DNA of 64,000 nt from Rhynchopus sp. YZ270_cl-10 (GCA_964035575.1 OZ037834.1:1271598-1335597), one strand, 5' to 3'; positions 27,230 through 38,800 are shown, numbered from the stretch's first letter. Program-made: numbers and translations. The notes: generated by a model not told the origin, from the sequence alone.

Positions 27230-30119
27230 TTTGGAATATTTAAAAAACACTCTGTCCCAGTACTATTGTTTTTTTCTTTAGATTTTGTTCTCAACTGCAA
27301 AAAACATTTCACTTCAAGAGTAGTTGATCTTCAAAAAAAAAAAAAAAAAAAAAATGCTGCGATAGATTCACAGAACAGCTCCTGAGCCATAGAAAAGCAG
27401 AAGAAGACCCCCATGAGATTCAGTCAAAGCAAAGATGCATTTTTTTTCTTTTTCTTTTTTTTTGATAAATTGTTTGAGCAGTGCAATTGCCTCAGGTTGC
27501 CACAGTTGTTGCAACGAACAAAAATGAACAAAAATATATCTGGGTAGAGGGCTAAGAGGAGGGGGGCTTTATTTATTTTTTTTAAATCAAGTAGAAATTT
27601 AAATCTGTTATCAATCAGGCACTATGTCATCAAAAACGCAAAAAGAAGGGTAAAAAAAAAAGAAAAATAGTTTCGGCCCCTGCCTCGAGACTATAAAATA
27701 CCACGGGGGCCTTCTCAATAGGCCGTAGGTAAAAGCAAAAAAAGGAAAAGTAAAAATGATGACGTAAGTTGGTGTCTCAAAGTGTCTCTTAACTGGAAGA
27801 TCATCCAGTGGCGAACGCACCATGCCTGTTATGTTTCTTTCATTTTTGTATAGCGGGTACTATTTGAGGTACTGGTTTGCAGCAGGAGGGGGGATACCTG
27901 ACTACTTTGTCGGTCGAATTCGAGAGAGACATAGTAGTTTACGGTAACTTCTTTGTAGTCTGTACGCCGAAGTGTTAACAAGAGAAGCCAAGGAGGAAAA
28001 ATATGAAGAAAAAACAAAAAAAGCAAAAAAAAAAAAAAAAAAAACAACAACAAAAAAAAAAAAACGAAGTACAAATACAAAACAAAGCAGGTTCAAGAAA
28101 GGGGTTTTTGGGTTGGGTGCTGTGCTCGCCTCTCTCTCTCTCTCTCTCACACTTCTCCCATAAAATACGGAGAAAAATTGTCGCCGGAAAACATTTGAGT
28201 TTTGTTGTTGGTTTTGTTTTCTTACAGGGAGAGAAAAAAGAGCGAAAGAAAAAGGGAGTCACTATCACAAGAAAGAAAAAAAAGGCAGCTTTTTTTTGTC
28301 TGCAAAAAGAATTTATTTAGAAACAAGAAAGGTTGTAAAATGAATATGCCTCACGTGCATACACATCCCCCATTCCCATAAAAAAAAGCATCGTCTTTTG
28401 CACCAAACGTTACTGTAGGCCATGAGACAGTAGTATCATGTTTTGTGTGCCACGCGTTAGGTGTGTTGATGGTTTCTTTTTCCTTTTCTGATAATTTGTT
28501 GGATTAGTGCACCAGATAGACAGTCTTCAAGGCACTTCCAACTAAATATCATATTAAGGAAAAGTTGTGGGATGAGCCCAAGCGTGACTGTGCTTGGTTT
28601 ACCAGGAAAGAACGTATATGTTTCATTACCGGGTTTCTATTACCCCGGTTGGGTAATGAAAAAAAAGCTAAAACCCCGGTAATTCCCGGTACCCGGTAAT
28701 GGGTGCCCGTCCATGATAAATAAATAGTTTTTTTTTTTTACAGAATTGCCAAATCCGCTTGCCCAATAAATATCGCCCACACCACAATCGGAGGGGGGGT
28801 GAACCTAAAATACACGACAGACTAGTCAGGTTGGACTACCAGTTGAACTACTAGTCGTAACGACTAGTGGTGAACTAGTAGTGTTACTGGTGAAAACACT
28901 AGTTATTTGGCCTAGTAGAAACTGCTAGTCGTCCCCTTGATTAGCCAGCCGTGTCTGATCTGTGAACCACAAACCACAGGGGTTTTCGCAATCAAAAAAA
29001 AAAAATCAGAAAGTAAAGAGAGAAGCTAATGCAAACGCCTCACCGTTCATCGGCGGACGCAGGGCACTGTCAAAAAAAAAAAAAAAAAAAAAAAAGAAAG
29101 GGAAACAAATCATGTATTTAATGAGGCTTGGGTTGGCGGGGGTAAATGACGGTTAATTTTTGTTCGATTTTTAGACTACTAAAATACGGGATAGCAGCCA
29201 CTAATCAGAATTTTTTTTCTTCTTCGGTTCAGGGTAGTCATGGGGTATAGACCAATCGACTACCCTATTATTCCGGTTCGCATTTTGCTCTCTTGTTTAT
29301 TTTTGTTGTGTATCATATCAGCATTCAAAAAAAAATGAGCATATTTTTTTTTGAGTGAAACACACAAATAACGAGGTCTGGGTTTGGGTGAAGTTAAAAA
29401 GCGATCGTGTGTTTTCACAAACGGATGGGAACCTGAAGGGAAAGGGAAAAAAGAAAAGAAAAAAAGAATCTGAACAGAGGACTTAAGGTGGTCCGTCCCC
29501 CCCACTAAGGGGTACACGCACACAAATTTCAAAAAAATTAATAGAAATGTTGATAGATCAGTGAAGGTGTTTTTTGTCACATAAATCCCAAATCTGCTGT
29601 GCTTAGTCACACCTCCGAGAAAGACACGCCTGGTGTGGCTGAAGGGGGGTGATTCGCACTTCTTGTGCACTTTTTTCACACCCCCATTCAGTCATCCAAC
29701 GGAAGGGCAATTTTTTCGGCATACAAAAAGAAAGGTATATAAGACCCTAAGCCTCTGGTAGCTTAGCTTAGCCACCTTGCTGCAAAAATTTAAAAAAAAG
29801 GAAAAACGGTGTGAGGAATATCCTGGGGTTTCTGACATCAATGTAAAACGTTAAAAAAACACACAAAATTTGACGGCACGTGGAGAGATCACATACGTTA
29901 ATATGATACACACAGGGGTGAGCTATCAATCTATTTCGTTAAGAACGTTTATAGGATGAACCTAAGCCTCTCGCTGCTTAGTCAACCAGAAAGAAGAAAT
30001 AAAGCCTTTTTTTGACGAAAAAATAGGCAGTTTCTTTTGGTGAGATGAACCTAAGCATATATTAGGTCACCTTCAGTTAAGATGAACAGACGAAGAGCTT
30101 CGAGGATTACCATACATTG
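27230..30119. other. 2.9 kb spacer of repeats
   Basis: No gene is convincing. It contains F6 (27462-27520), F2 (28332-28370), an F1-like hairpin (28566-28605, CCAAGCGTGACTGTGCTTGG), a GGTAAT/ATTACC-rich palindromic patch (28620-28705), the CTAGT repeat F10 (28815-28935), an F3 head (29018-29072) and F1 copies (29735-29778, 29948-29987, 30034-30074). A 139-codon minus frame at 29260-29679 is Phe/Lys-rich and overlaps homopolymers; I do not accept it. Confidence 0.45.
28815..28935. repeat. F10: CTAGT-rich palindromic repeat
   Basis: The segment is built of nested palindromes on ACTAGT/CTAGTCG (for example CTACTAGTCGTAACGACTAGTG), then CACTAGTTATTTGGCCTAGTAG. A relative at 63165-63300 keeps the order GACTGGTC...GGACTACTAGTCGTAACGACTA...ATTTGGCCTAGTAG...CCGTG.. 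with about 75 % similarity. So this is a dispersed element, not a chance palindrome. Confidence 0.75.
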
Positions 30120-30219
30120 TGGCAGCGTCCACGAAAAGGCCCCCTTAAAGCATCCGTGATTATTGGTATTTCAATAAGCATGGATGTTAGCTTTAGGGCG
30201 TCTTTCGTGGACGCTGCCA
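30120..30219. repeat. Fold-back element, 100 bp
   Basis: Left arm TGGCAGCGTCCACGAAAA...TTAAAGCATCC and right arm GGATGTTAGCTTTAGGGCGTC-TTTCGTGGACGCTGCCA are inverted over ~36 bases. The loop is AT-rich, and it has no coding potential. Confidence 0.85.
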
Positions 30220-30749
30220 TATTTCACATAAACAAAGATAAGACCAATGAGTACGGAAAAAGGGTTTCTTTCATGGTGGCTATTAGATGGGCAAATTCTG
30301 ATAAAGAAAAATACATCAAAACACTACCACAACCACCTGATCTTTTTTTTTTTTTTTTTTTTTTTTTTGCTTGAAATTTTTTGATGATGTTTAGCAGAGT
30401 GTGGTGGTATTTAAACTCCCCCCCAACCTAACTAAACTCCATCAAAAAAAAATTCAGGCAAAAATTTAAAAAAAAAAAATCAGGTGGACACAGCCAAACA
30501 CTAGAAGGGGTTTTATTTGAGAAAAGAGAAAAATCTTGTAAGTTGAAACCTAAGCCTCGCTTAGTCACCTCATGAATGAATGTGCAAAAGCACAGCGGAC
30601 GATGGAAGGGGATGGAGTGGATAAGGCGTGGGGGGAGGGGGATGGGGGGATAAAAAAACAACAAAAAACAACAAGGCAAAAAAAAAAAAAAGAAAATAAC
30701 CTCCAAGAAAACAATATGGTTCCCTTTTTAAAAGGGGAAAAAAAATTTT
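30220..30749. other. Spacer
   Basis: This spacer holds a 25-base T run (30344-30368), an F1 copy (30533-30570) and A-rich sequence following the stop of the small membrane protein gene on its 3' side. No gene is recognised. Confidence 0.5.
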
Positions 30750-31061
30750 TTAGACATTCAGTTCGTCGACGTTCAGCTTCTCGTCATTCTCTTCGTCTAG
30801 GTGGGTTTCAGCGAGGGGTTCCATGAGGGATGAGTTATCAATGGTACGCCCTGCGGCCATGCGACGTGAAACCTTCAGCACCACAAACGCGAGAAGAACA
30901 AACAGCGACATGCCTGTCACACCGATCACCAGAACACCAATGGTGGTTCCATCCGTATCGTTGCCGTCGGCGCCGTTCGTTCCTGGCGGGGCAAACGGCG
31001 GGGGGGTCGGCGGCGGGGTTGGTGGGGGTGTCGGGATTCCACCGCCTCCTCCCCAAGACAT
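30750..31061 (-). CDS. Small Pro-rich single-pass membrane protein
   Basis: The protein has 103 residues. I chose the ATG at 31061-31059 (MSWGGGGG), because the open frame upstream is homopolymer-rich. Residues 9-26 are a Pro/Thr stretch (TPPPTPPPTPPP), then a short Asp/Gly/Asn linker. A transmembrane helix (41-63, IGVLVIGVTGMSLFVLLAFVVL) is followed by KVSRR, and the ~35-residue tail is acidic (DEENDEKLNVDELNV). There is no signal peptide, so it would be a signal-anchor protein with a short extracellular Pro-rich stub. It could also be the last exon of a larger surface protein, since CTCTTAG sits just before the ATG and would serve as an acceptor. The helix-plus-acidic-tail module resembles the tails of the larger surface proteins here. 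Function unknown. Confidence 0.65.
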   Translation of the reverse strand: MSWGGGGGIPTPPPTPPPTPPPFAPPGTNGADGNDTDGTTIGVLVIGVTGMSLFVLLAFVVLKVSRRMAAGRTIDNSSLMEPLAETHLDEENDEKLNVDELNV

Positions 31062-31249
31062 AGCTAAGAGTGGGTGTGGGGGGGGGGGTGTTTTTGAAGA
31101 AAAGAAAGAGTGAAAGTGGAAAAAGGCAAAAGGCAAAAAGGCGGAGTTGGTTTGAGAGTAGAGGGGGGGTTTGTGTTGGACAAAAAAAGGTCTGGATTTG
31201 GTGATGTGGTTGAAATATAAAGTAATAATTAAAATTTGACTTGAAATAC

Positions 31250-31405
31250 TGGTGTGGCTGAATGGGGGGGTGCTATTTTTGTGCTACTTTCTGCTATTTT
31301 CTGCTATTCTGGGCATCTGGGTTTTTTGGTGCGGCTGAAGGGAGGTGCTATTTTGTGCTTTTTTTTTTGCTACTTTCTGCTATTTTGGGGTCGTCAGCCA
31401 CACCA
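31250..31405. repeat. Element with inverted ends and internal duplication
   Basis: It begins TGGTGTGGCTGA and ends TCAGCCACACCA (perfect 12-bp inverted ends). The interior is an imperfect tandem duplication of GGCTGAA-GGG-GGTGCTATTTT-GTGCT...CTACTTTCTGCTATTTT. The GTGTGGCTGAAGGGGGGT word recurs at 29633, so the element is dispersed. Confidence 0.7.
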
Positions 31406-31501
31406 AATACAAAAAAACGCCCTCTGCACCTTGGCGTACGAGGTACATCTTGAAATGGACCCTCAACCTCCTACAATCGAGTTCGAGGTTAACATCTGAG
31501 C

Positions 31502-31555
31502 CCCTAGGCATACCCCGAAGGCGAATATGAATTCGCTTTCGCGGTATGCCTAGGG
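31502..31555. repeat. 54-bp hairpin
   Basis: Arms CCCTAGGCATACC (31502-31514) and GGTATGCCTAGGG (31543-31555) are perfect inverted copies. An inner GCGAATATGAATTCGC palindrome is present. Confidence 0.85.
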
Positions 31556-31739
31556 TCGTGAGAATGGGGGGAGAAAATCGGGAAGGGTAGTGGTTTATCC
31601 TTTTTTTTTGTTTTGTTTTTTTTTGAAAAACTTGGTCGTATTCAGGGTTTCCGCGTTCTTCCGGTGTTTTCGAAGGGGGCGGACGAGTTTTTTTTTCCCC
31701 CCAAAAAAAAATTTTTTACTAGTGCTTAACACAATACAG

Positions 31740-31950
31740 GTCGAGCCCGGCGCGCTTCGCGCGCCGGGTCGGGGACCTCCGGCGGAGTTGTCTCGCCTCA
31801 CGGTCTTTCGTGAGACACAACGGGTGAGAAACTCACATTACGAGCTAGTCCCGGTCGGGAGCTTCAAGCTCCGGAGCTTGGCCTGCTCCAGGCAGACCTG
31901 CCCACTCCACGCGCTGTAATCGAAGCGCTTCTTAGGAGTAGGGGGGGGCG
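31740..31950. other. GC-rich, highly structured island
   Basis: About 200 bases are much richer in GC than the flanks. They contain CCCGGCGCGC-TTC-GCGCGCCGGG (31746-31768), TCACG-GTCTTT-CGTGA (about 31797-31812) and GGAGCTTCAAGCTCC (31859-31873). Stable hairpins follow one another, as in a structured RNA gene or a foreign insertion. No protein frame or tRNA/5S motif is visible. Confidence 0.5.
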
Positions 31951-32144
31951 CTCATACTGCCAAATAGCGTCATCTGGCGGAGTCCTTTCTTTGCGGAAGG
32001 CTTTTTAGCCGGCATGGTTGAAAAGTTAAATATAAATTTCTGTTTGGTGATTTCAGTAGGGAGTGGGGTAGGTGGGGGACAGGGGATGCCAGGGGAATGA
32101 TAGAGGGGGATACCATAAGTGCGGCCGCAGATCTGCGCGACGCC

Positions 32145-32345
32145 AAAGAGGGGAGGCCTTTATTTTTCTATACGGGGTGGGGTGCGTCCCCTGCGGGGCC
32201 GCACCCCACCTCGTCCACTTTACAATGTACCCCGGGCCCTCTCCCCACCCATTTTTCCCACTCCCCGGATGAACTTCGTCCGGACGAACTTCGTCCGGCA
32301 GTTTTTTTTTTTTTTTTTCTACCGGACGAACTTCGTCCGATTTTT
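32145..32345. repeat. GC-rich hairpin array with TTCG-type loops
   Basis: GGGTGCG-TCCCCTGCGGGGC-CGCACCCC forms one strong hairpin (about 32174-32208). Three copies of the palindromic unit GGACGAACTTCGTCC follow (32265-32300 and 32323-32339), split by an 18-base T run. Confidence 0.7.
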
Positions 32346-32662
32346 GGGTCGCGGAAACACTGGTCGTATTAGTGTAGCCACCCTAGAGTGTGCTCCACTA
32401 TTGCCTTTTTTTGCTTTGTTTATTAGTAGGTGACTGCAGCGTTGAAAAGAGAACATCTCGTGTGTCTTGTGAGACAACACGGTTGTGTAGTGGAGTGGTG
32501 CCATAGGATAGGGTAATAAGCTTTTGCCTGTTATTTTATCATTTCTGTCACATTTCTTTTTATCCTCCAAATAGGACAAAATAGAGACAGACTTCTTGGG
32601 GGGTAAGAAAGAGAAATAAAGGGATTTTTGAGAAGACGGGTGTTGGTGCTTTTCGGGAGGAG

Positions 32663-32800
32663 TTTCACAACTCTTCACACCCACATAAGTCAAGCAAAGT
32701 GTAAAAAGTTGTGAACAGGATTGAAATTTTTGTGAAACCCCCCTTTTTCACAACTTTTTCACACTTTACTTGACTTATGAGGGTGTAAAAAGTTGTGAAA
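32663..32800. repeat. Fold-back element, ~138 bp
   Basis: Core arms CATAAGTCAAGCAAAGTG...AAAAAGTTGTGAA (32683-32714) and TTCACAACTTTTTCACAC...TTGACTTATG (32747-32779) are inverted. The outer sequences TTTCACAACT / AGTTGTGAAA extend the stem to the stated ends. Confidence 0.8.
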
Positions 32801-33022
32801 TGTTGTGAAAACCCCCCGTATAGCACCAGGTGTGGATATATTATGCGTATCTGAAAAAAGAGGGGTTATTGATGCAGGCAATACACCTTCGTTGAGCCAC
32901 TGTACGATGCCAGCCTCAGATGAAAAACACACAAAACAAAAATTAGTTCCATCTGCTTTCCAAAGAAGAGAAAGCAACAAGAACATTCCAAACAGATAAC
33001 ACACACAAAGGGGAGGGAAGTA

Positions 33023-33137
33023 TAGTGGCTGTATTGTGATAATTGCCACATCACAATACATAATACACATCACAATACAGCTGTATTGTGTATATTATGC
33101 ATTAGGATGGGCAATTATCACAATACAGTATCCACTA
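33023..33137. repeat. Fold-back element, 115 bp
   Basis: Left arm TAGTGG-CTGTATTGTGATAATTGCC and right arm GGCAATTATCACAATACAG-TATCCACTA are inverted, and the right has three extra bases. The middle repeats ACAATAC/GTATTGT palindromes. Confidence 0.85.
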
Positions 33138-33729
33138 GGGAAATAGTGAGAGCAAACATTGGGGGTTTTTTCGCAAAAAAAAAAAAAAAGAAAAAAAAAG
33201 AAATCGGGGTAAAATATCGAAGGAAAGAAAACCAGAATGAAACCCATAGATACTGGCCACGTAACGAAATTAGCTTTTTTTTTGAAAAAGAAAAAAAAAA
33301 TCATCCCAGAACATACTTTTTCTAATTCATGAGAGAGGTATTTTGTTGTATCGACGAAAAACAAAAATCAAAATCACCCTACCAAAGGAGGTGGGTTTCT
33401 GCAAACGACGGGGGTGGAGGGTGAGGGATGAGGGGGTAAAATATGCATCACACACGTTACGATTAAACAAAGACCACAACCATTAGTATTCTTTTAGGTA
33501 GGGCGTGCCCCATAGGTCACGGAAATTGTGGTTTTTTGCCCATACTTTTTCATACCATGTGCACAGTTCTGCATCCGCTCCCCCCTTCCTTTCGTGGTAA
33601 GGTTCTGAACATAGTGTAACAAAAACCTATCAACGACACCTACTGTCAGCATTTCTTTCAAACAGCCAACGGCAAAAAGATTACTTCGGCACAGTAAAGC
33701 GCCAAATGAAACGCACAAAAAAAAAGTAG

Positions 33730-33882
33730 ACTTGAAATACAAAGCCCTCTCGTGGCAGTGTACCTTGGTATGACCGGCTGTACCGAGGGTGGACACCCCA
33801 GCCATGCAGTCCTAAAAAATGCAGCAACAACCGACTCAGTGTACGATGCCAGCCATCCGGATGAAATCACAAATAAACAACG
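33730..33882 (-). repeat. F5 repeat followed by F4 repeat
   Basis: F5 (33730-33815) starts TTGAAATACAAAGCCCTCTCGTGGCAG, split into TTGAAATACAAA and GCCCTCTCGTGGC. The GCC/GGC-closed loop is ACGAGAG on the gene strand. F4 (33818-33882) ends GTACGATGCCAGCCATCC then GGATGAAATCACAAA. Other F4 copies: 12868-12935, 20066-20122, 21334-21392, 32870-32930, 47410-47470 and 55830-55891. Confidence 0.7.
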
Positions 33883-34249
33883 ATGAGAAATATGCCTAAA
33901 GAACAGGGGTGGGCGGGCACCCTGGGGTTTTTTCCATTTTTTTGGATCGGGCACCCGGGTTTTTTCTAAGGATTTTTACAGGCAATTTTTGGATTTTTCT
34001 GAGAGCACGCTGCCCCCCTGCCGAAATATGTTCTCGGTTTTCCCTTTTCGGGGGGGTTTTTTTGGCCTTTTTCGGGTTTTCCGAGCTTTTACCCTCACTG
34101 TCACGGGGTCATTTTGAAAAAATGGGCAAGTTCTTGGCTGATACACGTTTTGGTCATTACCACCAGCGAGTCGCTTAGCGGGGTTAAATTGAACTATGAT
34201 TCTGGACCCACTGTAACGTGAACCGCCCCCTCGAAATTCAAGAAGGGGT

Positions 34250-34900
34250 CCTAAACCCGGGCGCGCTACGCGCTACGTGCACCCCGAATGTTCGGGAGGA
34301 ATATAAAACGGCGCCGCAGGCGAAAAAAGAAATAGGGTACAGTATAAAAAATGCAGCTTTACACCACAAAGCCACTCAGCGAATCCTTTTTTGCAGAGCA
34401 AAAAAGGGAAAATGGCGCCGCAGGCAAATTTTTTTATAAGGTGCAGCCCTGGGCGGCGCGGAATTATTTTCTTTTTCGTTCCTCAGTGCCGTCAGGGCCT
34501 GCCCAAGTGCGCCAACGCAATGCACTTTGCTACCACCGTGGTGGCGAGCACTTGCAGCACTGCAAGAAGCAAGGTTCCCTCGACGTTTGCAGTCACACGC
34601 ACCATACTGTATTATTATTTATTCTGTTGTGCGGGAGGTGAAAGGGACGAGACCGAAGGAAGCGGGGTGGAGACTTTTTTTGTTCATTATGGCTTGGTAC
34701 CGCACTCCCCGGGCAGAGTGCGAGTTATTCTCAGCCACACGAGGCCCGGCCCGACCCCCCAGACTTTTTCCCCTAAGAAAAACCCTTAGAAAAATAAATT
34801 TTCCCCGTATAAAATCCTTAGAAAAAATAATTTTCCCCCCGTGTAAAATCCTTAGAAAAAATAAAATAAAATCAAAATCGGGCCCCGGGCACCCACTTTA
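34250..34900. other. GC-rich patchwork, possibly decayed coding DNA
   Basis: GC-rich stretches (34255-34330, 34440-34620, 34690-34770) alternate with A/T runs. The word GGCGCCGCAGGC occurs twice (34312, 34411), and its reverse complement is seen at 13371 and 13498. A pair of related AAATCCTTAGAAAAA-TAA words lies at 34800-34865. Plus-strand frames of 96-132 codons exist but overlap one another and show no domain. Confidence 0.35.
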
Positions 34901-35062
34901 GGCCCAGGCCTGCTAAAGAAGAAGATTTTTTTTTTTTGAAGATGAAACCTGCCTCTCATTTTGCTTAGGTCAAAGAAAAGTTATACTTCCTGTATCACAC
35001 TTCACGTCTGAGGGGGGATAAACATGTGAAGTTGATAGTACAAAAGAGAGAGAAAAGAAAGG

Positions 35063-35105
35063 TTTATAAGATGACCCTAAGCCTCTCGTGTTGCTTAGTC
35101 ACCTT
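35063..35105 (-). repeat. F1 hairpin repeat
   Basis: On + text: TTTATAAGATGACCCTAAGC-CTCTCGTGTT-GCTTAGTCACCTT. The inner 6-bp stem CTAAGC/GCTTAG is perfect, and the loop is expanded by TT. The A-rich flank AGAGAAAAGAAAGG precedes it. Confidence 0.75.
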
Positions 35106-35834
35106 AAAAAGCGCCCCTAAGGCGGGTATTTGCTAAATAAGATGGGAAGCTCTCTCTGGGTGCAGTTACTGACTAAAAAAGGGAGGACTGGGGGTGGTCA
35201 TATCCATTCGAGAAGATGCGGCGGAAAGTCCAATTATTAGGTATTTTTTCCTGGTCACGTTTGTCCATCATGTGGCTCTCTGACCGTTTGAGCCGCACCG
35301 TCAGAGCAACTTACAATGCCCATTAGAAACACTCGGTGTTTCTCCAGCATCATGCCACAGTCAGAACACTGCAAAACAAAGAGAAGGGTTGCTCAGCTGA
35401 ACCCTAAGCGAGACCTCTCTTCGGCGTGATGTGAACAACACACCCTAAAGAACAGAACGAAAACAATAAAAAGGTGTACTGAAGAAAACACAAAATAAAG
35501 AAAAATCTTGCTGAATGTACCTCGTAAAAGAGAAACAGATGTAAAGATGATCTCAAGCCTCGCATAGTGCTTGGTTATCTTCTAAAAAAAAACGACATTT
35601 TGGGAAAATGGAGCAAGCAGCTGGTGCTTATGTATTACATGGGAACACAACCTCTTTAGGGTCGGCAGGGGTATGGGTGGATGGAAACCAAAAGGGGATG
35701 GTAAAGTGAAGGCGACTTGAAATACGTCACGGATGAGCTGCACGGAGGCAGGGGAACGAGAAGAACAAAAAAAAAGGGGGGGTGATAATCCTCAGCGTGT
35801 GGGATTCTCTCTTCAGACGTGGAGGGGGGGGTGT

Positions 35835-38800
35835 TTAGACGGCAGCGGGCTGTGCAGGTGTTGCGTCCATCTCAGCCTCGTTGTTGGCATCAGGCGAATG
35901 CGGGGTGTTGTCGACAGTCTTTGTGGGGGGGTCCTTCTTCCGCATGCAGACACACACAACAACGACGGCAACAATGATGATGAACACAACAGAGCACACA
36001 ACAATGGCCGCAATCACGCCAGCACCCAAACCGCTGTCACCGTCCGATTCGGAGCAGACGCCGTTGGCAAGGGTGTGCCCGCTGTGGCACGCCACGGCGA
36101 CGCACGTCCCCGTCGCGTCGATGCGCGCAACGGAGGCACCCCCCGCCGTGCACAGCTCTGCGCTCGTCAGTGTGCTGCTCGTAGGGCTCCCGACAGTGTC
36201 GCGCATGCCTGCGAAGCGGCTGTCCGACGCCTGCTTGTCCGCCACAGCCTGCGCAAGGTCTGCAGACGCCATCGTCACTGCCGACACACCCTCCAGCATC
36301 CCCGACACCGCTGCCGACCCACACACAAGCGAGAGACTCAGAACACGCCCGCCCAACACCTCCACAATCACCTCCCGCACCAGCTCCACGAAGGCTGGTG
36401 TGAAGCGCGTGCAGTCCACCTCCCAAACGAGCGACACCAGCGGCGTCACTGTTGGAACCTCTGTGCCTGCAGTGCACACCTTGGCAGCTCCCGACGCTGC
36501 AAAGCCGTCACCACAGCTGCACTCCCCTGTGGTGGTGCAGCGTGCGTTTGTGTCGCCGTGTGCTGTGCAGACGGTGTTCTCCTCACACCACGACACCGAC
36601 GGCTTGCGTGGCGGGGTCGGCGTGCCGGGTGTGCTCGTCGACGGAACACCTGGCTCGGATGTTGCGGGCACATCAGTTGCTGGCACAGATGGGGGGAAGG
36701 TGTCGGGTGTGCTTGTAGGCTGTGCACCTGGCTTGGCTGTTGCGGGCACGTCAGTTCTTGGCACGGATGGGGGGAACGTGCGGGGGGCTGGTGTTGGCGG
36801 CGCTGGGGTTTCAGGGATATTCGGGATGCCCGTTGGCGGTGCACGTGTAGACGTGCCTGGGCACGGGACGTCGTACACGGGGAGGCTCTGTGTGGGCTTC
36901 ACCTTGCAGAAACCTTTCGAGTCTGCGTCACAGCTTGCGACAACCTTGATGCTGTACGGGCCGTATCTGTCGTAGACCCAGGCACCGCCACGCTCAAAGC
37001 GCGTCTCGTCGCTGTACTTGTCTGGGAGTGTTGGGCGCAGGATGAGGTGCGTTCCGTCGAAGTAGTACTTCCCTACGGGGTTCGCGACGACGTCTGCCAC
37101 CGACGCTGCCAAGGTGAAGGGCTCGATGTTCAGCTTTGAATCCCACTCATGCTCTGCTGTCACCGTGAACGTCGTCCCCGAGGGGTAGCTTGTTGCAAAG
37201 CGCAGTGTGGAGGAGCGCGACACCTGCTCGGGGTAGAGGGTGAACATCTTCGGGGCCCCTCCATCAAGCCACATGTACCACCCCGTTCCGGTCACCCCCG
37301 TAATGCCTGCGTTCTGTGTGATCTCCGCCTTTCTGGTGCGCGTATCCCCCGCACCTTGCTTCCACAGCGCAATGTACCCGACGTTGCAGTTGCTCCAGTC
37401 CTGCGTAGAGGTGTCCTTTGCCTGGCACACACCACTCTTGCCGATGCCTCCATTGCCAGGGGTGATGTCCGGTGTCAACACCTTGATGTGTGCAACCTCG
37501 CGCTCTTCAATGCCCGCAGGCTTCTTCGGACACAGCCATGTCTGCCACGCAGACTCGTACCTGCAGTCGTGGCACACATTCCACCAGTCTTTGTTCGACC
37601 CAACTATCGTCGGATAACCCTCAAGCGTCGCACTCCCATCGAAATCAATAAAGTTAAAAAACCTCGACGCGCCTGTCTCCACGATCTTAAGGGAGACAAG
37701 CAGATCCCTGTCGACGTTTGTGTACTTAATGTTGTTGACTGCACTGATCTGCTGTGGCTTGAACTCATCTGAGTGGTACAGACCTGACCAGATGATGTTG
37801 AAGTGGGGGCCTGGGTTTGTTGCAGCACACTTCTCGTCATCATGTGGCCAGTCTGTGCTGCCTACGGTGACGGAGTTACGGCAGGTTGCCTTCTGGTAGT
37901 TGCGGAACTCCACACCGGTGACAACGGATTTGACACTGATGTCGTAGAACTGAAAGCCGTCGTGGTGTTTGTCGGCAAAGCCTGCCTCGGTGTTGCCGCT
38001 GGCACCGTTGACGATGCCGTTGCCAAGCCAGGCCTCGCCAAAGAGGGTCACAGAGCGGCCCACGTCGTGGAACTCAAACCCATCGATGTCCACACGGCTG
38101 CCCCAATGCAAAATGCCCTTCTTGCTCGCATACACCAAGGTGTTGTTGAACTGCATCCAGAGTGGCGTCCCCTTCCACGCTGCAATACCCGGCACGGTCT
38201 CGAGACGTGTGTTCCGTGCCTCGCGTCCGCTCTGCCATTCCAGAATCGTCTTCGCGGAGTCTTTGTACTTCAGGACACCTCCCACATAGACTGCCCCTGT
38301 CGCACCCCAGTACCAACCCGTGGAGTGTGCGGTGTTGCCGCGGAATTCTTTGGTAGGGCGGGCACGTGGTTCGAAGTTGTCGTCTTTGTGGTCGCCGATG
38401 GGGAGGGGGAACCCAGGGAAGCCGAAGCCGGTCCACCCACCGGAGGCGATGTTGCCGATGATAGAGTTGTAGGCGTTAGAGAAGTAGAAGCCAGAGGCAG
38501 AGGCGTCTGCAGGCTGCAGGCGCTTGCCAGAGAGCAGGCCGCCAGGGTTCGAGTCCTGTGTCACCTTCTCGCCACCTTGCGAGCTTCCCGAAGCTGCCTT
38601 GCCAATGGTCTTGACATACGCCGCCATGTTGTAGCTAAAGGTGTTGTTCTCCTCAACACCGTCCTCCACATAGTAGCAGCTGCCGGTAGCATTGAAGGCG
38701 ACGTTCTCTGTGATAACTGCGTCGTGTGTGCCGTGTACAGTGAAGCACCTGAAGTATGTGTCGCGTGCCACGTTGTCAGAGAAGTACGACCCACTCCCGC

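Larger units (their letters stand above)
31062..35834. other. 4.8 kb spacer of fold-backs and GC-rich hairpins
   Basis: No gene is supported. Distinct blocks: a duplicated GTGCTA-TTTTCTGCTATT element (31250-31405), hairpins (31502-31555, 31740-31950, 32145-32345), fold-backs (32663-32800, 33023-33137), F4 (32870-32930), F5 followed by F4 (33730-33880), a GC-rich patchwork (34250-34900), F1 (35063-35105) and an F1-like hairpin at 35545-35582. A possible minus-strand exon with a CSDCG motif at 35275-35385, after a TTCTCTTTGTTTTGCAG acceptor-like sequence, is too short to call. Confidence 0.45.

Noticed and set aside
29260-29679. Minus-strand 139-codon frame
   Set aside because: It is Phe/Lys-rich, built from homopolymers, lacks a domain, and ends in repeat sequence.
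35275-35385. Possible zinc-finger exon (CSDCG) after an acceptor-like TTTTGCAG
   Set aside because: Fewer than 40 codons with no partner exon, and the segment contains an AGAAACAC/GTGTTTCT hairpin like other spacer repeats.
35733-37139. Plus-strand 468-codon frame opposite the G8 protein
   Set aside because: It is His/Cys/Arg-rich antisense of a well-supported minus-strand gene, with no domain.
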